Assembly: GCA_038093975.1 (NCBI GenBank) | Contig: JBBPTG010000056.1 | Location: 62,001 to 126,000, forward strand | Length of the DNA: 64,000 nucleotides | Direction of reading: 5' to 3' | Source of the DNA: Chalciporus piperatus | Lineage: Eukaryota; Basidiomycota; Agaricomycetes; Boletales; Boletaceae | Shown: positions 1-15,448 of the stretch, piece by piece | Position numbering within the stretch: the stretch's first letter is position 1 | Layout: every line of letters starts with the position of its first letter | The notes under the pieces: generated by a model | The model's database searches: none | Seen by the model: the letters and a program-made list of their open reading frames with translations, nothing else | What the model was told of the DNA's origin: nothing | Made by a program: the position numbers and the translations under genes

Positions 1-1154
1 ATCTAATGCATGTCCCTAGCGTCAAACCAGAGCAGTTCTGGGATGCCTTGAAGGAGAAATGCCAGGAAGCGGGGGGTGAATGGTCTGGTATCGTGGATAG
101 GATTTGGGCGTTCGGTCCTCAAGGTGCTGGAGGTTGCATGCTTATTGATGCTCGCGAAGATACAACCACAACCACAACCACGATATCGTGCGTACTTTGA
201 ACATTATAAGGATTGGTTATGCTAACTTCTCGTGTAAGCCTCAAACGACGCTTGATGCGGGATCAAGCCTCACAAGACATCCGTAATGCCCGACAGAGCG
301 AATTTGATGTCACTGGCTATATCGAAGCTGGATTTCAGCTTGCAACCTTCCAGGGCCCACTTTGTGCAGAGCCTATTGAAGGTCTCGCGTACTTCGTGGA
401 GGATGTCCATCTAGATGATGAAGGGTTGGACAGGGAAATTGGTACGCTCTTATCCCTGATAAGGTTACCCTGCTAGCTGATGAGTGATTGTGATAGTCCA
501 GAATAGAGTGTCCCAAGTGACAGGATCCGTCATCTCAGCTGTGAGAGATGCCTGCAGGAATGCCTTACTCGATTGGTCGCCCAGGCTCAAGTTGGCGATG
601 TACTCGTGTGACATTCAAGCATCAAGTAAGTATCTGTGCAAACGCTGACTCAGCTGTTAATTATTACTCCCAGCGGACGTTCTTGGGAAAGTGTACGGCG
701 TGGTGGCGAAACGTCGCGGCCGAATCGTGGGTGAAGAGATGAAAGAGGGGACGGCCTATTTCACTGTCTCTGCCCTACTGCCAGTGGTTGAAAGTTTCGG
801 CTTTGCGGATGGTAAGTCAATGCTCGACTCGTATATGGCGGCAACTGAACTGTGACCAAGATATACGAAAACGAACATCAGGAGCGGCGAGCCCTCAGTT
901 GATTTTTAGCGGGTAAGTCACGACCCTATGTCCGTGAGATTTGTACTAAAACCGAGCGAACAAGTTATGAAATGCTTGATCAAGACCCATTTTGGGTCCC
1001 CACGACGGAGGAAGAACTAGAAGACCTTGGTGAGAAAGCGGATCGGTCAAATGTAGCCAAGGAGTATATGGATGCCGTGCGAGAACGCAAGGGGATGTTT
1101 GTTGATAGAAAGATTGTGCAGTTCGCGGAGAAACAGAGAACGCTGAAGCGCTGA
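1..1154 (+). CDS. EFL1: Elongation factor-like GTPase 1 (EFL1/Ria1), C-terminal part
   Basis: This is the 3' end of a gene that begins before the window. EFL1 is the cytoplasmic EF-2-like GTPase that works with the SBDS/Sdo1 protein to release eIF6/Tif6 from pre-60S subunits. The visible part reads through FWDALKEKC and [11 protein letters not shown], then [15 protein letters not shown] and [46 protein letters not shown] and a charged C-terminal helix. This is the domain IV-V order of EF-2-like GTPases. The EF-2-like segment [10 protein letters not shown] is that of domain V. At least four short introns are needed to keep the frame, for example near 188-238, 609-673 and 811-861. The GTPase domain lies outside the window. 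A threonine run encoded by an ACAACC repeat sits near 162-182 in the exon. EF-2 itself is less likely because the inter-motif sequence is EFL1-like. Confidence 0.85.
162..182 (+). repeat. ACAACC microsatellite in the EFL1 exon
   Basis: About three copies of ACAACC lie in frame and encode a run of threonines just before a probable intron in the EFL1 C-terminal region. It looks like a small repeat expansion in a surface linker. Confidence 0.6.
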
Positions 1155-1454
1155 TGGACCTTGAAGGGTACCCATGGGTTCGTATGATAGAACACAAGTA
1201 TAACTGCAATACTTTGACGCGATACTCTCCCATGTCGCGATAAACCTGGGATGATGAATAACTCCTGGTACCTGAGGCAGATGAACTCGGTAGCGACGGT
1301 AGACAAGTGTATGATTACGTAACATCCCTAAGAGAAGGACGAGTTGCGGATAACTTTATCCATGTTCTGTCAAGTTCTTGCACCTCCTCCTCATCGTCCC
1401 CCCAAACGTCCCACCCGCAGTTTGGCAATATTCATCGCTATCCCATAGCCGCCA
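1155..1454. other. Intergenic, tandem genes EFL1 to RasGEF
   Basis: About 300 bp holding the 3' flank of EFL1 and the promoter of the RasGEF gene. A pyrimidine-rich stretch (1370-1420) precedes the start codon, as often seen upstream of fungal genes. No conserved coding sequence was recognised; short open frames here run antisense to each other and have no family features. Confidence 0.5.
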
Positions 1455-4400
1455 ATGGCTACCCTCGGCGTTGCCTACGGTGGAATGACTTACCAGAATG
1501 GTGGTGGTCCCGACGAAGTCCCCGAAGAGCAATATATCACTACATTCTTCTGTCGCGCTCTGTACGATTACCAGACGAAGGACGCATCATCTCTCTCCTT
1601 TCGCAAGAATGACATCATCGAGGTCTTGACTCAGTTGGAATCTGGATGGTGGGATGGTCTTCTTGGTGACGAGCGAGGATGGTTTCCGTCCAACTATGTG
1701 ACTGTGATCTCTGACGAGGAGGCGGAACTCGCATTGTCGCACTACGACCAGCATGTCCTGCGTCATGCTCAAATCCAAGAAGTACGGGAGACGTCACATG
1801 ATTCTCATGCAAGTGCCGGCCATGTCATACAAAACGAAACCGCCCAGGACCAATATACCTCGGAGCCCGAGTGGGGAGCAGGCGAGCCATCGGGTTCTTC
1901 AAATGGTTTTCTCGAGCTTGGAACTGCCGCATCTGAAGGAGAAACAGTGTCGAGCGACTTTTGGATGCCACAGGTCACGCAGGATGGTCAGGTGAGTGAT
2001 GTGATTTCTGCGTTCACCCCCGAAAGCATTGGTTAATACTTAAACAATTTGTTAGATTTACTACGTCAATACCCAAACTGGTCAACATTCTCGTGATCTT
2101 CCTCTCGAGATCAACGATGCCTCTGATGGAGATCTTGCTGGTTTGACTGTTTCACAGCCCAGCGCCCGTACTGGGACAGGTGCGGGTCTCGGCCTCAGTG
2201 TCCTAACAGAGACCACTATTGCCGGCTTTGGCGTACCAAAGCGGTCCGGCACTCCAGAACCTTGGGCCAGAAGACTCGCAGATGATGGCATGTCGTATTA
2301 TTATCTGAACAAGCTCACTGGTCAAGTGAGCTGGACGCTTCCAGAGGGCGAGGCTCCAGCCAAGAAGGGCCGTGCTCGTGCTCTGACCGGTTCTTCAACG
2401 ACTTCCTCCGATTTCTTTAGCGGTCAAGATGAACCGGAACAAATCACTCGCTCGCATTCTGCCTCTGTAACATCACAGGTCCGCGGGACCCGGGATCGGA
2501 GCCACAGCACCTCTGAGCATATTAGTGACTCAGATGACTCCGTTGTTTACTCTTCGGATCCTGATAACTCGCCCTCCGCAAGCAGGAGTTCCCAGAACGG
2601 TCAGAGGGATGAGCTCGCTCAAGCAGCCCAGAGGAACCCCGCATTGGAGCTTACTGCCGCCGAGAGGATCGCTCAATCATTGCAACAATCGCTTGCACCT
2701 CCTCTCCCGGAACTTGTTTCTGACCTATCCCACGTCGCTCGGGACGCCATCGCCTCCGTCGTTCAGACAAACCAATCGCTCAGTGCAGTTTCTCGTCGGT
2801 CAGAGCATGCGCAGATTTTGGACAACCTTATCAGGGTAGTCGTGGTTGCTGTTCGTAACCTCCTTTACATCTCCGCCCCTCCATCCGGTCATATACCCAG
2901 CCAACTCATCCCTCGTGATGCCCGAGATCGACGTGAAACCACTGCTGCACAAACACTCCTTAAACCTGCCCAACGCAAGGTTACGGCCACATTATCGAAA
3001 CTGGTTCTTTCTGCCCGAGCCATGGAGTATGATTCAGGTCCCGCCGCACAGGAAACCGCTTCTCGCATAGAAAGTGATGCAGAAGAGCTGGACAGGGCCA
3101 TTGTCGCTTTTCTTGTCGAAGTCCAACGGTATCACAGCGAGCAACAGCAACTATCAGTCGGGGCTAAACGGATACGAGGTTGCCTTTCCACGATCTACGT
3201 TGGACTTGGGTTGGTCGGAGCCGGATATGGTGGAACGTGGAAGGGATTTGGTTGGGTTCCAATGGACGATACCGAAGAGTACCCGCAGACCGTTCTCAGT
3301 TCAGAGGCGTTCTCTGAATTCAAGACACACATGGTATCCGTCCAAGCAAAGTTTGGTTGTTTCCATGCTGCTCTGAGGAATAGTACTAGCGGATCTCGTA
3401 AGTGGTGCCCCGTTCGGTCGTTTCTCTTAGCTTAATCTACCACACAGAACAACGTGTATGGATGGCGAGCAAGGACATCCTCACGGGGTTGCTGACACTC
3501 TTGTTGTTTGTGTCCAACCTTCACATTGCTCGTCATGTCGACATCGATGGCTTTTACTCCGAAACGACCGACGCCGAGAACGCCGCATTGTACACTCAGA
3601 CGGTGGACAAAGCACGACTGCTGACCCGCACTTTGGAGGCGGTTTTGCAAGCCCTATATGACGACACCTCAACCTTACTCCTGACGACCCAACGTATCCG
3701 CCGGTCGGTGGGCAGGTTTGCGTCACAGGACAAGGACGATCTTTACGAGTATCTTGATGGAATAGCCTCCTCGATCAAGTCTAATCTTCAATTCCTCTTG
3801 CAAACCCTCGACGCCCTGCTATCTCTAGGACATGATCAAGCCGATATTGCTGACGGAGATTACAAGGGTGCGATTGAGTGGCGTGTGTCGCGGTTGAGCA
3901 TCATGGATAGTCATTACGCTGCACGGCCCATGTCTGTCCTCAACCCTGCTGATCCAGAGAGCGAAGACATTGTTGACATTGAGGTGGCGTTCGGTGCACC
4001 AGGAAGCAAGAAGGGTACCATCCATCCCGACCGCGTTCCACCGTTCCGCAGCCAATCTCAAATGTCCGACAACACGATCACCCTCGGAGATCGCTCTATG
4101 CCCGACTCCGCACGGAGCACCTCAAGCGAGTATGCCTTATCGGTGCACACGTTGGTCCCGACGGAGCGGGGAACTTCGATGAGCGATGCGATGTCACTGC
4201 ATGATGACGAATGTAGGTTTCTTTTCGTCCTGCGCTCTCCGCTATTAACAAAGTAATCTAGCTGCTGCGGCCCGGACTGCAACCAATGCACAGAAAATCA
4301 AGAAAATTTTCGGTGACGATGCTCCAGAACATATTATCAGTACAAAGCCATGGTATCTGCGTCCAGACTACACGAAGGAGGATATGGTGATCGACGTGGA

Positions 4401-5957
4401 CGGTAGTGTCCGAGCTGGGACAGTTCCCGCATTGATCGAACGCCTCACGTCACACGAGACTGGTGGTGCGTGGCTAATGGCAGTATGAGAAGCATTTTCC
4501 CCTGACTTTTCAATTAGACCCAACGTTCATCAAGACGTTCCTGATGACGTATAAGTCATTTACGACGCTCGACGAGTTGTTCGATCTCCTCGTGCGACGC
4601 TTTTCCATCCAACCGCCGGATAACCTGACTCCCACTGAGTTGGAAGAGTGGAAGAAGCTCAAGCAACACATCATTCAGATGAGGTTCGTTTCCGGTTGTC
4701 GATGCTTGCCATGCTGGTCCTCACCTGTTGGCTTGCAGAGTTCTTAATACATTGAAAGCTATGGTTGCAGATGACGATTTCCTCGATAAAGAAGATATGT
4801 ACATTCTTGATCGAATGAAGGACTTCTTGCAGCAAGAAGCCGTCAGCAAGATTGCCATCTCCAAGCAACTAGTAATCCTGATCGACCGTGCTGTGAGTAA
4901 AGCGAGACTACTGAAAGGCACTGATGCTCATGAGACTTTCAGCGAGCTGGAGAACTCAAGAAGACGATCACACCTAATCTGGTATCCCCTCCTACATCTA
5001 TCGCGCCCAAGGCAGGCAAGCGGGTGAAACTTCTCGACATGGACTGCTTGGAATTAGCGCGACAGTTAACTATCTTGGAAAGTCAACTGTATCAGAAAAT
5101 TCGCCCGATGGAATGTCTTTCCAGATCGCGAGAACAGAAGACTGACTACAACGATACTATCGCTCGTGTTATTCAAACGAGCAACAGGGTAAGTTTATAC
5201 ATTGCTACTAACACTTAAGCTTATGTTTTTGAAGATCGCCAACTGGGTTGCGGATTCGGTCCTCAGTCACGAGGACTCCAGGAAACGAGCTGCCGTTCTC
5301 AAGCAATTTATTCTCGTCGCCGATGTAAGCAATTTGCTGTCCGCCTGAATATATCCGTATCACTCATCCGTCCTATCTAGCGGTGTCGATCTTTGCATAA
5401 TTATTCCAGCATGGTTGCAATCGTATCTGGACTGAATTCCCCTCCCATACGCCGGTTGAAGCGTTCATGGGAGCAAGTCAATTCGCGACACATGACGCAG
5501 CTGAACGCCTGCGAAACGACGATTGATTCAGGAAAGAATTTCACCAACTATCGGTCAACCCTTGCCAAAGTTGCACCCCCATGCGTACCCTTCATTGGTA
5601 AGGACTCTAGTGTGTTGTTTGTCCTTGCTTCTAACTCGATGTATACCAGGTGTCTTCCTAACTACTCTGACATTCATTCAGGATGGTAGCAAGGACACTT
5701 TACCTGGTAACTTGGTTAATTTCCGGAAGCGGCAGAAGGCCTCGGAAGTCATTCAAGATATTCAGCGATGGCAGACTCTACCGCATCACTTCCACCCCCT
5801 TTCAGCAGTCCAGATTTATATCGAGGAGTCCCTTGGGAAGTTCAATGACCAGATGGATGTCGGTGACATGTTCTGGAATCTCAGTTTGGAACGGGAGCCT
5901 CGTGAAAGGGAGGATGAAAAAATGGCGCGTTTGCTTCAAGAGAGCGGGTTCTTATAA
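1455..5957 (+). CDS. CDC25: Ras guanine-nucleotide exchange factor, Cdc25/Ste6 type, with SH3 and WW domains
   Basis: Activates Ras by GDP release, upstream of cAMP/PKA or MAPK signalling at the plasma membrane. The protein is about 1,300 residues. An SH3 domain lies at roughly residues 28-90 (CRALYDYQ, GWWDGLL, GWFPSNYV). A WW domain follows near residue 270 (PWARRLADDGMSYYYLNKLT, then SWTLPEG). After a long Ser-rich and helical middle come the RasGEF-N domain (TFIKTFLMTYKSF near 4520-4560) and the catalytic RasGEF domain from about 5020 (MDCLELARQLT, IANWV, FILVAD, NYSSMVAIVSGLNS, PPCVPFIG, HHFHPLSAVQIYIEESL). About ten introns interrupt it. The start is supported by a strong context, gccgccaATGg. 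The SH3-WW-RasGEF combination is seen in basidiomycete Cdc25 proteins. The gene is convergent with the thioesterase gene downstream. Confidence 0.9.
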
Positions 5958-6347
5958 ATGGATCTTAGTCGGGATGATATTTTGCTTCTTGTATTTTAGT
6001 GCTTTCTCTACATGTATTGTATGGTTACCCTTCAAGGCTCGTTCGCTTGTGAAGTACCCCAAGGCTCAGTGAAGAATCCACCCGGACGGCGACAATCGGC
6101 GACAATATCTCTCCAACGTTTACATCGATGATCTATTCTTTCTGGCTTTAACTTCTAGCTCCGAATTATGATGCAACCTCACAATTCTCTTGAGGATTCC
6201 TTGCAATGAGGCATGAATTTAGTCCCCCATATCCCCGTAACATGGTAAACAAGTCCCTGCCAATTCATGCGACTCTCGACGTCTCTACAAGCAAAGGTGG
6301 GATATAAGGAGTATGGAGTCGCCCGGGGCTGCATCTTCACTACTGCT
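5958..6347. other. Convergent 3' intergenic region
   Basis: Some 390 bp between the stop codons of two converging genes. It presumably carries both polyadenylation regions. No coding sequence or structured RNA was recognised. Confidence 0.5.
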
Positions 6348-7207
6348 CTATGCTGCGCTCTGAGGCACGACCCGCTCCAAGAACTCAGTGAGGTCAGCCA
6401 TCTCTTTCTCAGACGTGGAGTGAACAAGTCTGGCATAGGTCAAGAACTTCAACCCGGGGCCCCCAATCTCTTCCTGGACAGGCATCCCGAGACGATTAGT
6501 GAGGTAATCAACGGACGCTTTGGCCAGTGTGAGAGGCACGAGTGGGTCCGCCTCGCCATGTCCCCAGAAGATCGGGACCGACTTCGCATGCCCCGAAAGC
6601 ATCTGTACAGATGGCGTCAGCGACGTCACATCGTGAAGACAAAATACATGTATCCCTATACCACTCACCGCCTGGAATTTGTCCTGAAGAGGTAGCCAAC
6701 CACTGAGCACAGCCAAACCTCCCAATTTTTGCTCTTTAGTCAGTCCTGTCAGGAGGGACATTACCCCACCCTGACTGAAACCGCCGAGAACGATCCGCCG
6801 CGAATCCAACCCGTTATTGACTTCATTCGTGATAATCTCATTGAGGCTCTTTGCAGACTCGAGCATCCCCTTCTCATCCTCTTGTGTGGCGGAAATTTTC
6901 TGCGTCTTCTCATCGGGAAACTCCCGTATATCGAACCAAGATGTCATAACCATACCGAAGTTGGCGGTGACGGGTGATGAAGGAGCATGCGGTAAAACCC
7001 ACTTGACGTGCGGAAGCCTAGGGCCCAGCATCCTTGCAACAGGTTCCCACCCATGTCCCGAATCACCTAGACCCTGCAGCATGCGTGCTGCGTGTCAGAT
7101 GGAAGACGTTGCACAGGTGAAGATATGGGTAGATGACGAACATGCACAAAGATAATGGTGGCCGTGTGCCTAGCAGTCGCTTGGACAGTGTGGTAGCTCA
7201 AGGCCAT
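6348..7207 (-). CDS. APT1: Acyl-protein thioesterase 1 (phospholipase/carboxylesterase family)
   Basis: Cytosolic serine hydrolase that removes palmitate from proteins such as Ras and G-alpha; the family also shows lysophospholipase activity. The start at 7207 gives MALSYHTV, and this first exon ends in HTATIIFVH at 7142. An intron with a GTTCGT donor joins it at 7073 to GLGDSGHGW, restoring the family's FxHGLGDSG motif. The nucleophile is in GFSQGG, the aspartate in GEADPLVP and the histidine in VHSTS, so the triad is complete. A second intron lies near 6602-6671 between LQDKFQA and MLSGHAKS. The spliced length is about 240 residues, the usual size. Without the first exon the longest open frame appears truncated, but that is only an effect of the intron. 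Given the Ras exchange factor next door, a depalmitoylase is a thematically fitting neighbour, though this may be chance. Confidence 0.9.
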
Positions 7208-7651
7208 ATTGCAGACTCGGAGCTAGCTAGAAGCTGGAAGGCTCGGATATGCAATGAAGAGTTAGATGATACAGATGATGATGGTTCCCAGCGAGAGGCT
7301 TTCCAAAGGCGGATTTGGGTGGATCGAGAGTCAAGACTCGATTGATCAAGCTAGACTAGTCTCAAGCTGTCTCAAAAGTCATACCCTTATCAAACCCGAT
7401 GCTGATCGATGATCGATGAGCCTGAATCCGCCAAGAAGCGGAACATGGATCAAGGAAAGTAGGCTCAGACCTCCGTTGAACGTTGAAGACTGATCCAAAC
7501 AGCATTATCCTCGAAACTCCGAGCCCTAGCGTACACAAATCCCGATATTGTAAATGAAGTAGTCAGGCATCAATACATCACGAGTGATCCCCCCAAGAGG
7601 GTATCGATATCCGAACAAGAAAGCCAACACTGTGGAGGATGAAGCACTCGC
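7208..7651. other. Intergenic region, no gene seen
   Basis: About 440 bp between two minus-strand genes. It contains the promoter of the thioesterase gene and the 3' flank of the membrane-protein gene. A GATGATACAGATGATGATGG stretch lies near 7265-7284. Nothing further was recognised. Confidence 0.4.
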
Positions 7652-8269
7652 TCAACGGGCCCAAGGCGAAGTGCCAACTTGAACGCCACCGACAGAGTGG
7701 TATGGTAACAGACTCCCCCTCCGAGTTCCCCGCTGCGATTGGTAACGTGAAAACGCGGAACCCCTTGGCACGTTGCCACCATAGCTCGTCGACTGGTAAT
7801 TGGCAGCAATGGAGCCTACCAGCACGGAGTTGTCAGACATGTTAGATGGGGAGGAGTGGACGATGGCCGTACCGCGTAGTACACCTCGTCTCCTGAAGCC
7901 TATACAGTGCAGGACGATTGCTTCAAGGAAGACCAACATCCTCGGGATGAAAATGTACGCAAGGAGGAATATGGCGGCAGCAGTGATCGGTTGTGTGCTC
8001 ACTAGGACAAATGTATTTTGCTCAGTTAGAACCGTGGTCACACTATAACCACACGTACCATAGTCCTTCAAGACTATCAAGGCTGCAATGAACTGATGAC
8101 GAAAGGCCTCGAAAGGAGGCCAAGTCCATACAACCCAAAAACCTACGCATGCGTAGGACCAGAGCGCCTTGACCTGCTCGGCGATGAAAATGCACAGAGT
8201 TTCTAAGAACTCGAGGATTTGATTGCAAATGTCGGGAAAGTCGATATCCTCAATGCCTCTGGGAGCCAT
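7652..8269 (-). CDS. Hypothetical membrane protein with two or three predicted transmembrane segments
   Basis: I do not recognise this protein. The N-terminal part is acidic and helical (MAPRGIEDIDFPDICNQILE), followed by hydrophobic stretches around ALWSYACVGFWVVW and FIAALIVL. An intron of about 60 bp (GTACGT...CTAG, about 7997-8058) joins KDY to VSTQPITAAAIFLLAYIFIP, another membrane segment. The C-terminal third is soluble and rich in Ser, Gly and Arg (QSQRGTRRGSLLPYHS). The predicted length is about 185 residues. It is divergently transcribed from DAD1 about 290 bp away. Conservation of the spliced model in other Agaricomycetes would confirm it; the frame and splice signals are coherent, but function is unknown. 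Confidence 0.55.
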   Translation of the reverse strand: MAPRGIEDIDFPDICNQILEFLETLCIFIAEQVKALWSYACVGFWVVWTWPPFEAFRHQFIAALIVLKDYGTCGYSVTTVLTEQNTFVLVSTQPITAAAIFLLAYIFIPRMLVFLEAIVLHCIGFRRRGVLRGTAIVHSSPSNMSDNSVLVGSIAANYQSTSYGGNVPRGSAFSRYQSQRGTRRGSLLPYHSVGGVQVGTSPWAR

Positions 8270-8556
8270 GGAACTTGATGATGGTGGATGTGGACACGAG
8301 AGCTCAGTAAGGGAAGTGGATTCTTAAGGGAGTGGCTCTAAGGCTGCGCAGCATGGGTCAGATCCGGTTCGTTAAGACTTTTAGGCAAGCACCTCGCGTG
8401 GAGCAAACAGCTGCGGAATGACACTGAAAGCTTGCAACTACTTCGAATTGAAGTCGTCGATCAAGCAACGATCAAGTCAATCAGAGTCCCACGCCCAATT
8501 ACAATGGACTGTCGGATCCAACCTCTCCACCAGAAACCATCCTTGCCTCTCAACTC

Positions 8557-8883
8557 ATGGCACAGAAGGAACTCTCTTACTTTGACCGAGAGCGCGATCG
8601 ACTTTCCGCTGAGATCACCGCAGTAATGCAATTTCCTCATCGACAAAGCAGCACGGATAGGCTAACACATCCCCAGGGATTCGAGGAATTGCTATCTTCG
8701 AGCAACGTCCTGAATCGAAAGCTCGAAGAAGTGCTTGGGATGACTAGAGAATATGAAACGATAGCTTCCCTCTGGCAAAGCTTCCATGAACTGATGCGGG
8801 GTCAGAGTCAACCAGTGGAGGATACCAGAACAGTACCTGGCACCGGCGCACACGTTGTCTCTACCAACGCTCGACGTCAATAA
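8557..8883 (+). CDS. DAD1: DASH complex subunit Dad1
   Basis: Small kinetochore protein of the fungal DASH/Dam1 ring that couples chromosomes to spindle microtubules. The first exon gives MAQKELSYFDRERDRLSAEI, matching the charged helical start of Dad1. An intron of about 58 bp (GTAATG...CCCAG, about 8621-8678) leads into GFEELLSSSNVLNRKLEEV, the family hallmark, followed by YETIASLWQSF. After splicing the protein has about 89 residues, in the normal range for Dad1. The tail (residues 60-89) is polar and divergent. The uninterrupted open frame reads through the intron, so automated annotation could miss the splice. The gene converges on protein kinase C with about 160 bp between stop codons. 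Confidence 0.88.
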   Translation: MAQKELSYFDRERDRLSAEITAVMQFPHRQSSTDRLTHPQGFEELLSSSNVLNRKLEEVLGMTREYETIASLWQSFHELMRGQSQPVEDTRTVPGTGAHVVSTNARRQ

Positions 8884-9046
8884 ATTCATTCCGCCGTGGT
8901 TACAATAGAGAGAGGGTGAGCTACATCGACATCATTTTCATGACATTTGCGAAGAGACTATCCAAGTACAGGCAGTAAAACAGAGCGTATGTATGTATAA
9001 GTGCAGCAGAACAAGAGGAAGATGAATGCGTTTAAAAAGGTCCATT

Positions 9047-12892
<3,846 letters not shown>

Positions 12893-13484
12893 TACCGTTC
12901 AGGTGCGATAATTGGCTTCCCTTGTGGTGCAAGTCCGACAAGCTTGGGAAGCGGAGAGTGGACAGTCTTCAAGCTCTCGATGGTGGCTGCAGCAGCGGAT
13001 GAGGCTGTGATTCCGATAACGAGCTTATCCTTTATTTTTTAACTTGGCTATCTCATAATTACCCACTATTTATTTATCGTTTCCTCCCCCTGTTCCGCAT
13101 GCCTTCCTTCTCCTGCTCGTCCTCGATTCGCGTTGCGTCAGAGGAGCACGTCCTCCGTCTCAGAATAACACACAATCTCGTGTATTGTCAACCCTCCGAG
13201 GTAGTACATAGCGTCAAGGGACGTTTGCCGAAAGAACTCGATGTCTTGTGGTTGTCCGATGTTACCATTTCAATCACCGGGTCACTCGATGACCAGCAAG
13301 TACGCGCACCGGACATCTCGCGCTCTGGACTGGTGCGTCATCTGCGAAATCAATTAACAATGGTGCGCATCCTGCTCCACCTTCTGGGTTTCATCCACAG
13401 ATCAGTTTCCACGCAGAACGCGGAGCAACTCGGTCTCAACAATGTCTCCCGTCCATTTGTTGATGACGCAGACGGACTTGCCAA
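12893..13484. other. Divergent intergenic region, possibly with an upstream exon
   Basis: About 590 bp between PKC1 and the next plus-strand gene. A T-rich, A-poor block (13028-13100, TTTATTTTTT and cctccccctg) looks like promoter sequence. An open plus-strand frame at 13099-13300 could be a 5' exon of the downstream gene (a donor-like GTACGC follows at 13300), but I cannot assign it to a family. Confidence 0.35.
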
Positions 13485-15150
13485 ATGTTGGCACCGTATT
13501 GCCTGTTATGCTCGCTGACGTCTGACTTCTTGTTCCCAGTGACACTCACTCCTTCACGACCGCTCCCAACCGCATCACGTCCTCATGCTAAGCTGGTTTC
13601 CTTGCACCTTGCATATATATGGAAAACAGTCGAACGGCGCAGGGATGTTGTCAATTCGAGTGATTTCGTCGAAGAAGTCAATCCATTTGCTCCGACTCTC
13701 TTTCTTCCCACCGAAGTTCTCCTCAACCTCGTGACGAAACAGTTCTTAATTTACCACCTCGTAAGGTATGTTCTCGGTTGGAGTGCTTGAATTGATGACT
13801 CACCTTTCAAGTAGCCGTTATCCTCTCATTTTTGGAGCTTGGTGCAAGGTAGGTGCAGGATATATGCGCCTCTTCAAACCTCAATGTTCCATCTTGTCCA
13901 GAGACTCGACCTAGAGATGCAATATCTGCCTTCTATCAGTCGCTCTATCGTGGAGATGATGAGGCGGTCGCGGAACCAAGCCTTTTTATCGAAATGCAAG
14001 CGCCTCATAAAGGTATATCAACTCCGCGGGATTCGCGATTGATTCCGACATCACAGTAGATCGCCCGCAGTCATCACACATTCGTCATCCAGGCTTCCAC
14101 CGCTGCTATATCCTCCTGCACTGGTAATGGGACTTATGAAAGCACCGAAGAGGAAATCGACGATCCTTCTCCTGCGCCCACTCTCACAGACGAACTAGTT
14201 TTGTGCGAGAGTCTGGAACAGCTTTTCCGTGTGGGAGTTCCCCAGCGCCGCTTCAAGGTTGGTCAATTGAATCATCCAACGATGAATGAATATAATACAC
14301 GTTGCCTATACAGCCCGCTGTCACGCACAAATCCGTAGCCTCGCTACTAGAAGACGACAATGCTCTACTCCAGGCTCCGCAAAGCGACAAAGAGATCGAG
14401 GGCGAAATCGCTTGGACCGAACTTTCCGAAATCGCGATGTCACCTGTTGATCGCCACCAAACGTTGCAGGACGATCTGGACGTATTCGATGACGAGGATT
14501 GGCCTGCAGAAGCCATGTGCATGTGGCGTACGCATGAAGAAGACACGAGTCCGGGTGAATGCGACATTGATATCCAATCGGACGAATCTCTTATCAGCAC
14601 ACCCGATTCATCGACGATGATAATCACCACGCACCCTCCGCAACCCGCGTTTGCATCTCATTATCACCCCAATGTCGACTATCCTGAGCTGGACCCGGTT
14701 TATGGGGCAAGCTACGCTTCATCTTCTCAAGAGGTCTTCCTGGAAGGTTCCGAAAACTCAGCGCTCTTTGCAACCTTAACTCGATCTTTGTCACATGCTT
14801 CACATGATCATCGCTATTCGCACAACTTTGAACAGCTGATGCACGAGCTAGGCACCTGCCAAGTCGATTCTGAAGGCTTTGAGAGCTTGGACAGTGACAT
14901 TGACGGAGATGAAGAAACGGACATCTTGGATTCAGATGCGATGTTGTTTGACTTGGACGAAACTTCGAAGGATCCCTCTGCTGTCGGATTCACGGCAATC
15001 GACGAATATATCGAATCAGACGTCACTCGCTTCGTTAGCCGGTCGCACGAGGGGATGGACGAGCTAATGGGCCCCGGATCATGGATGGGACCTGTAGTAC
15101 GATGCGATGGGGTAAAAGACGACTTGTTTGCGGAATGGGGTGAGATGTAA
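13485..15150 (+). CDS. Hypothetical acidic, Ser-rich protein
   Basis: Unrecognised. The supported exons read LVSLHLAYIWKTVERRRDVV and PTEVLLNLVTKQFLIYHLV (about 13590-13760), SRYPLIFGAWCK (about 13812-13848), PRDAISAFYQSLYRGDDEAV (about 13910-13970), DELVLCESLEQLFRVGVPQR (about 14190-14250), then one long exon from about 14310 to the stop at 15150. That exon is strongly acidic and Ser/Asp-rich (DDLDVFDDEDWPAE, DSDIDGDEETD), suggesting a disordered nuclear or regulatory region. Introns are short with normal signals. The start is uncertain: ATG at 13485 is in frame, but the sequence just after it (cttgttcccag at about 13527-13537) looks like a splice acceptor, so an upstream first exon is possible. 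No enzyme motif was found. Confidence 0.5.
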
Positions 15151-15320
15151 TATGGGCATGATTACATGTATTCTGGGGTGGACTTGGGGTGGACTGATTT
15201 GAAACGTTTGTGACAGAATCTTGGTGGTTGCAAGGTTCATATGAGACATTTTAGTTCCGAGCTCCGAAACATGAGGACTCTTTATTCAACGTCCGCTACT
15301 CCGCCGGTCTATAGGTGAAA

Positions 15321-15334
15321 TTGATTACGCCCTA
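15321..15334 (+). promoter_or_regulatory. Shared motif TTGATTACGCCCTA upstream of endosulfine
   Basis: A 14 bp sequence about 115 bp before the endosulfine start. Close variants lie at 55784-55797, upstream of the second acyl-CoA ligase, and at 61723-61736, upstream of carnitine acetyltransferase. Its function is unknown. Confidence 0.25.
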
Positions 15335-15448
15335 CAACTAAAAACAGTCAAAAGCACGACAGACGAGAATCATAACGTCCTCTTCAAGTTCTGACCAGGA
15401 TCCTCCTTGCTCCTCCTCTGTTAACATCCCACACACGCCTTGGCAACA

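Noticed and set aside
1307..1612. Plus-strand frame before the RasGEF start
   Set aside because: Ser-rich translation of the pyrimidine-rich 5' leader, out of frame with the SH3 domain.
12893..12941. N-terminal extension of PKC beginning MSDLHHKGSQ
   Set aside because: The codon is TTG, not ATG, and the sequence between 12846 and 12889 is an intron with good donor, branch point and acceptor.
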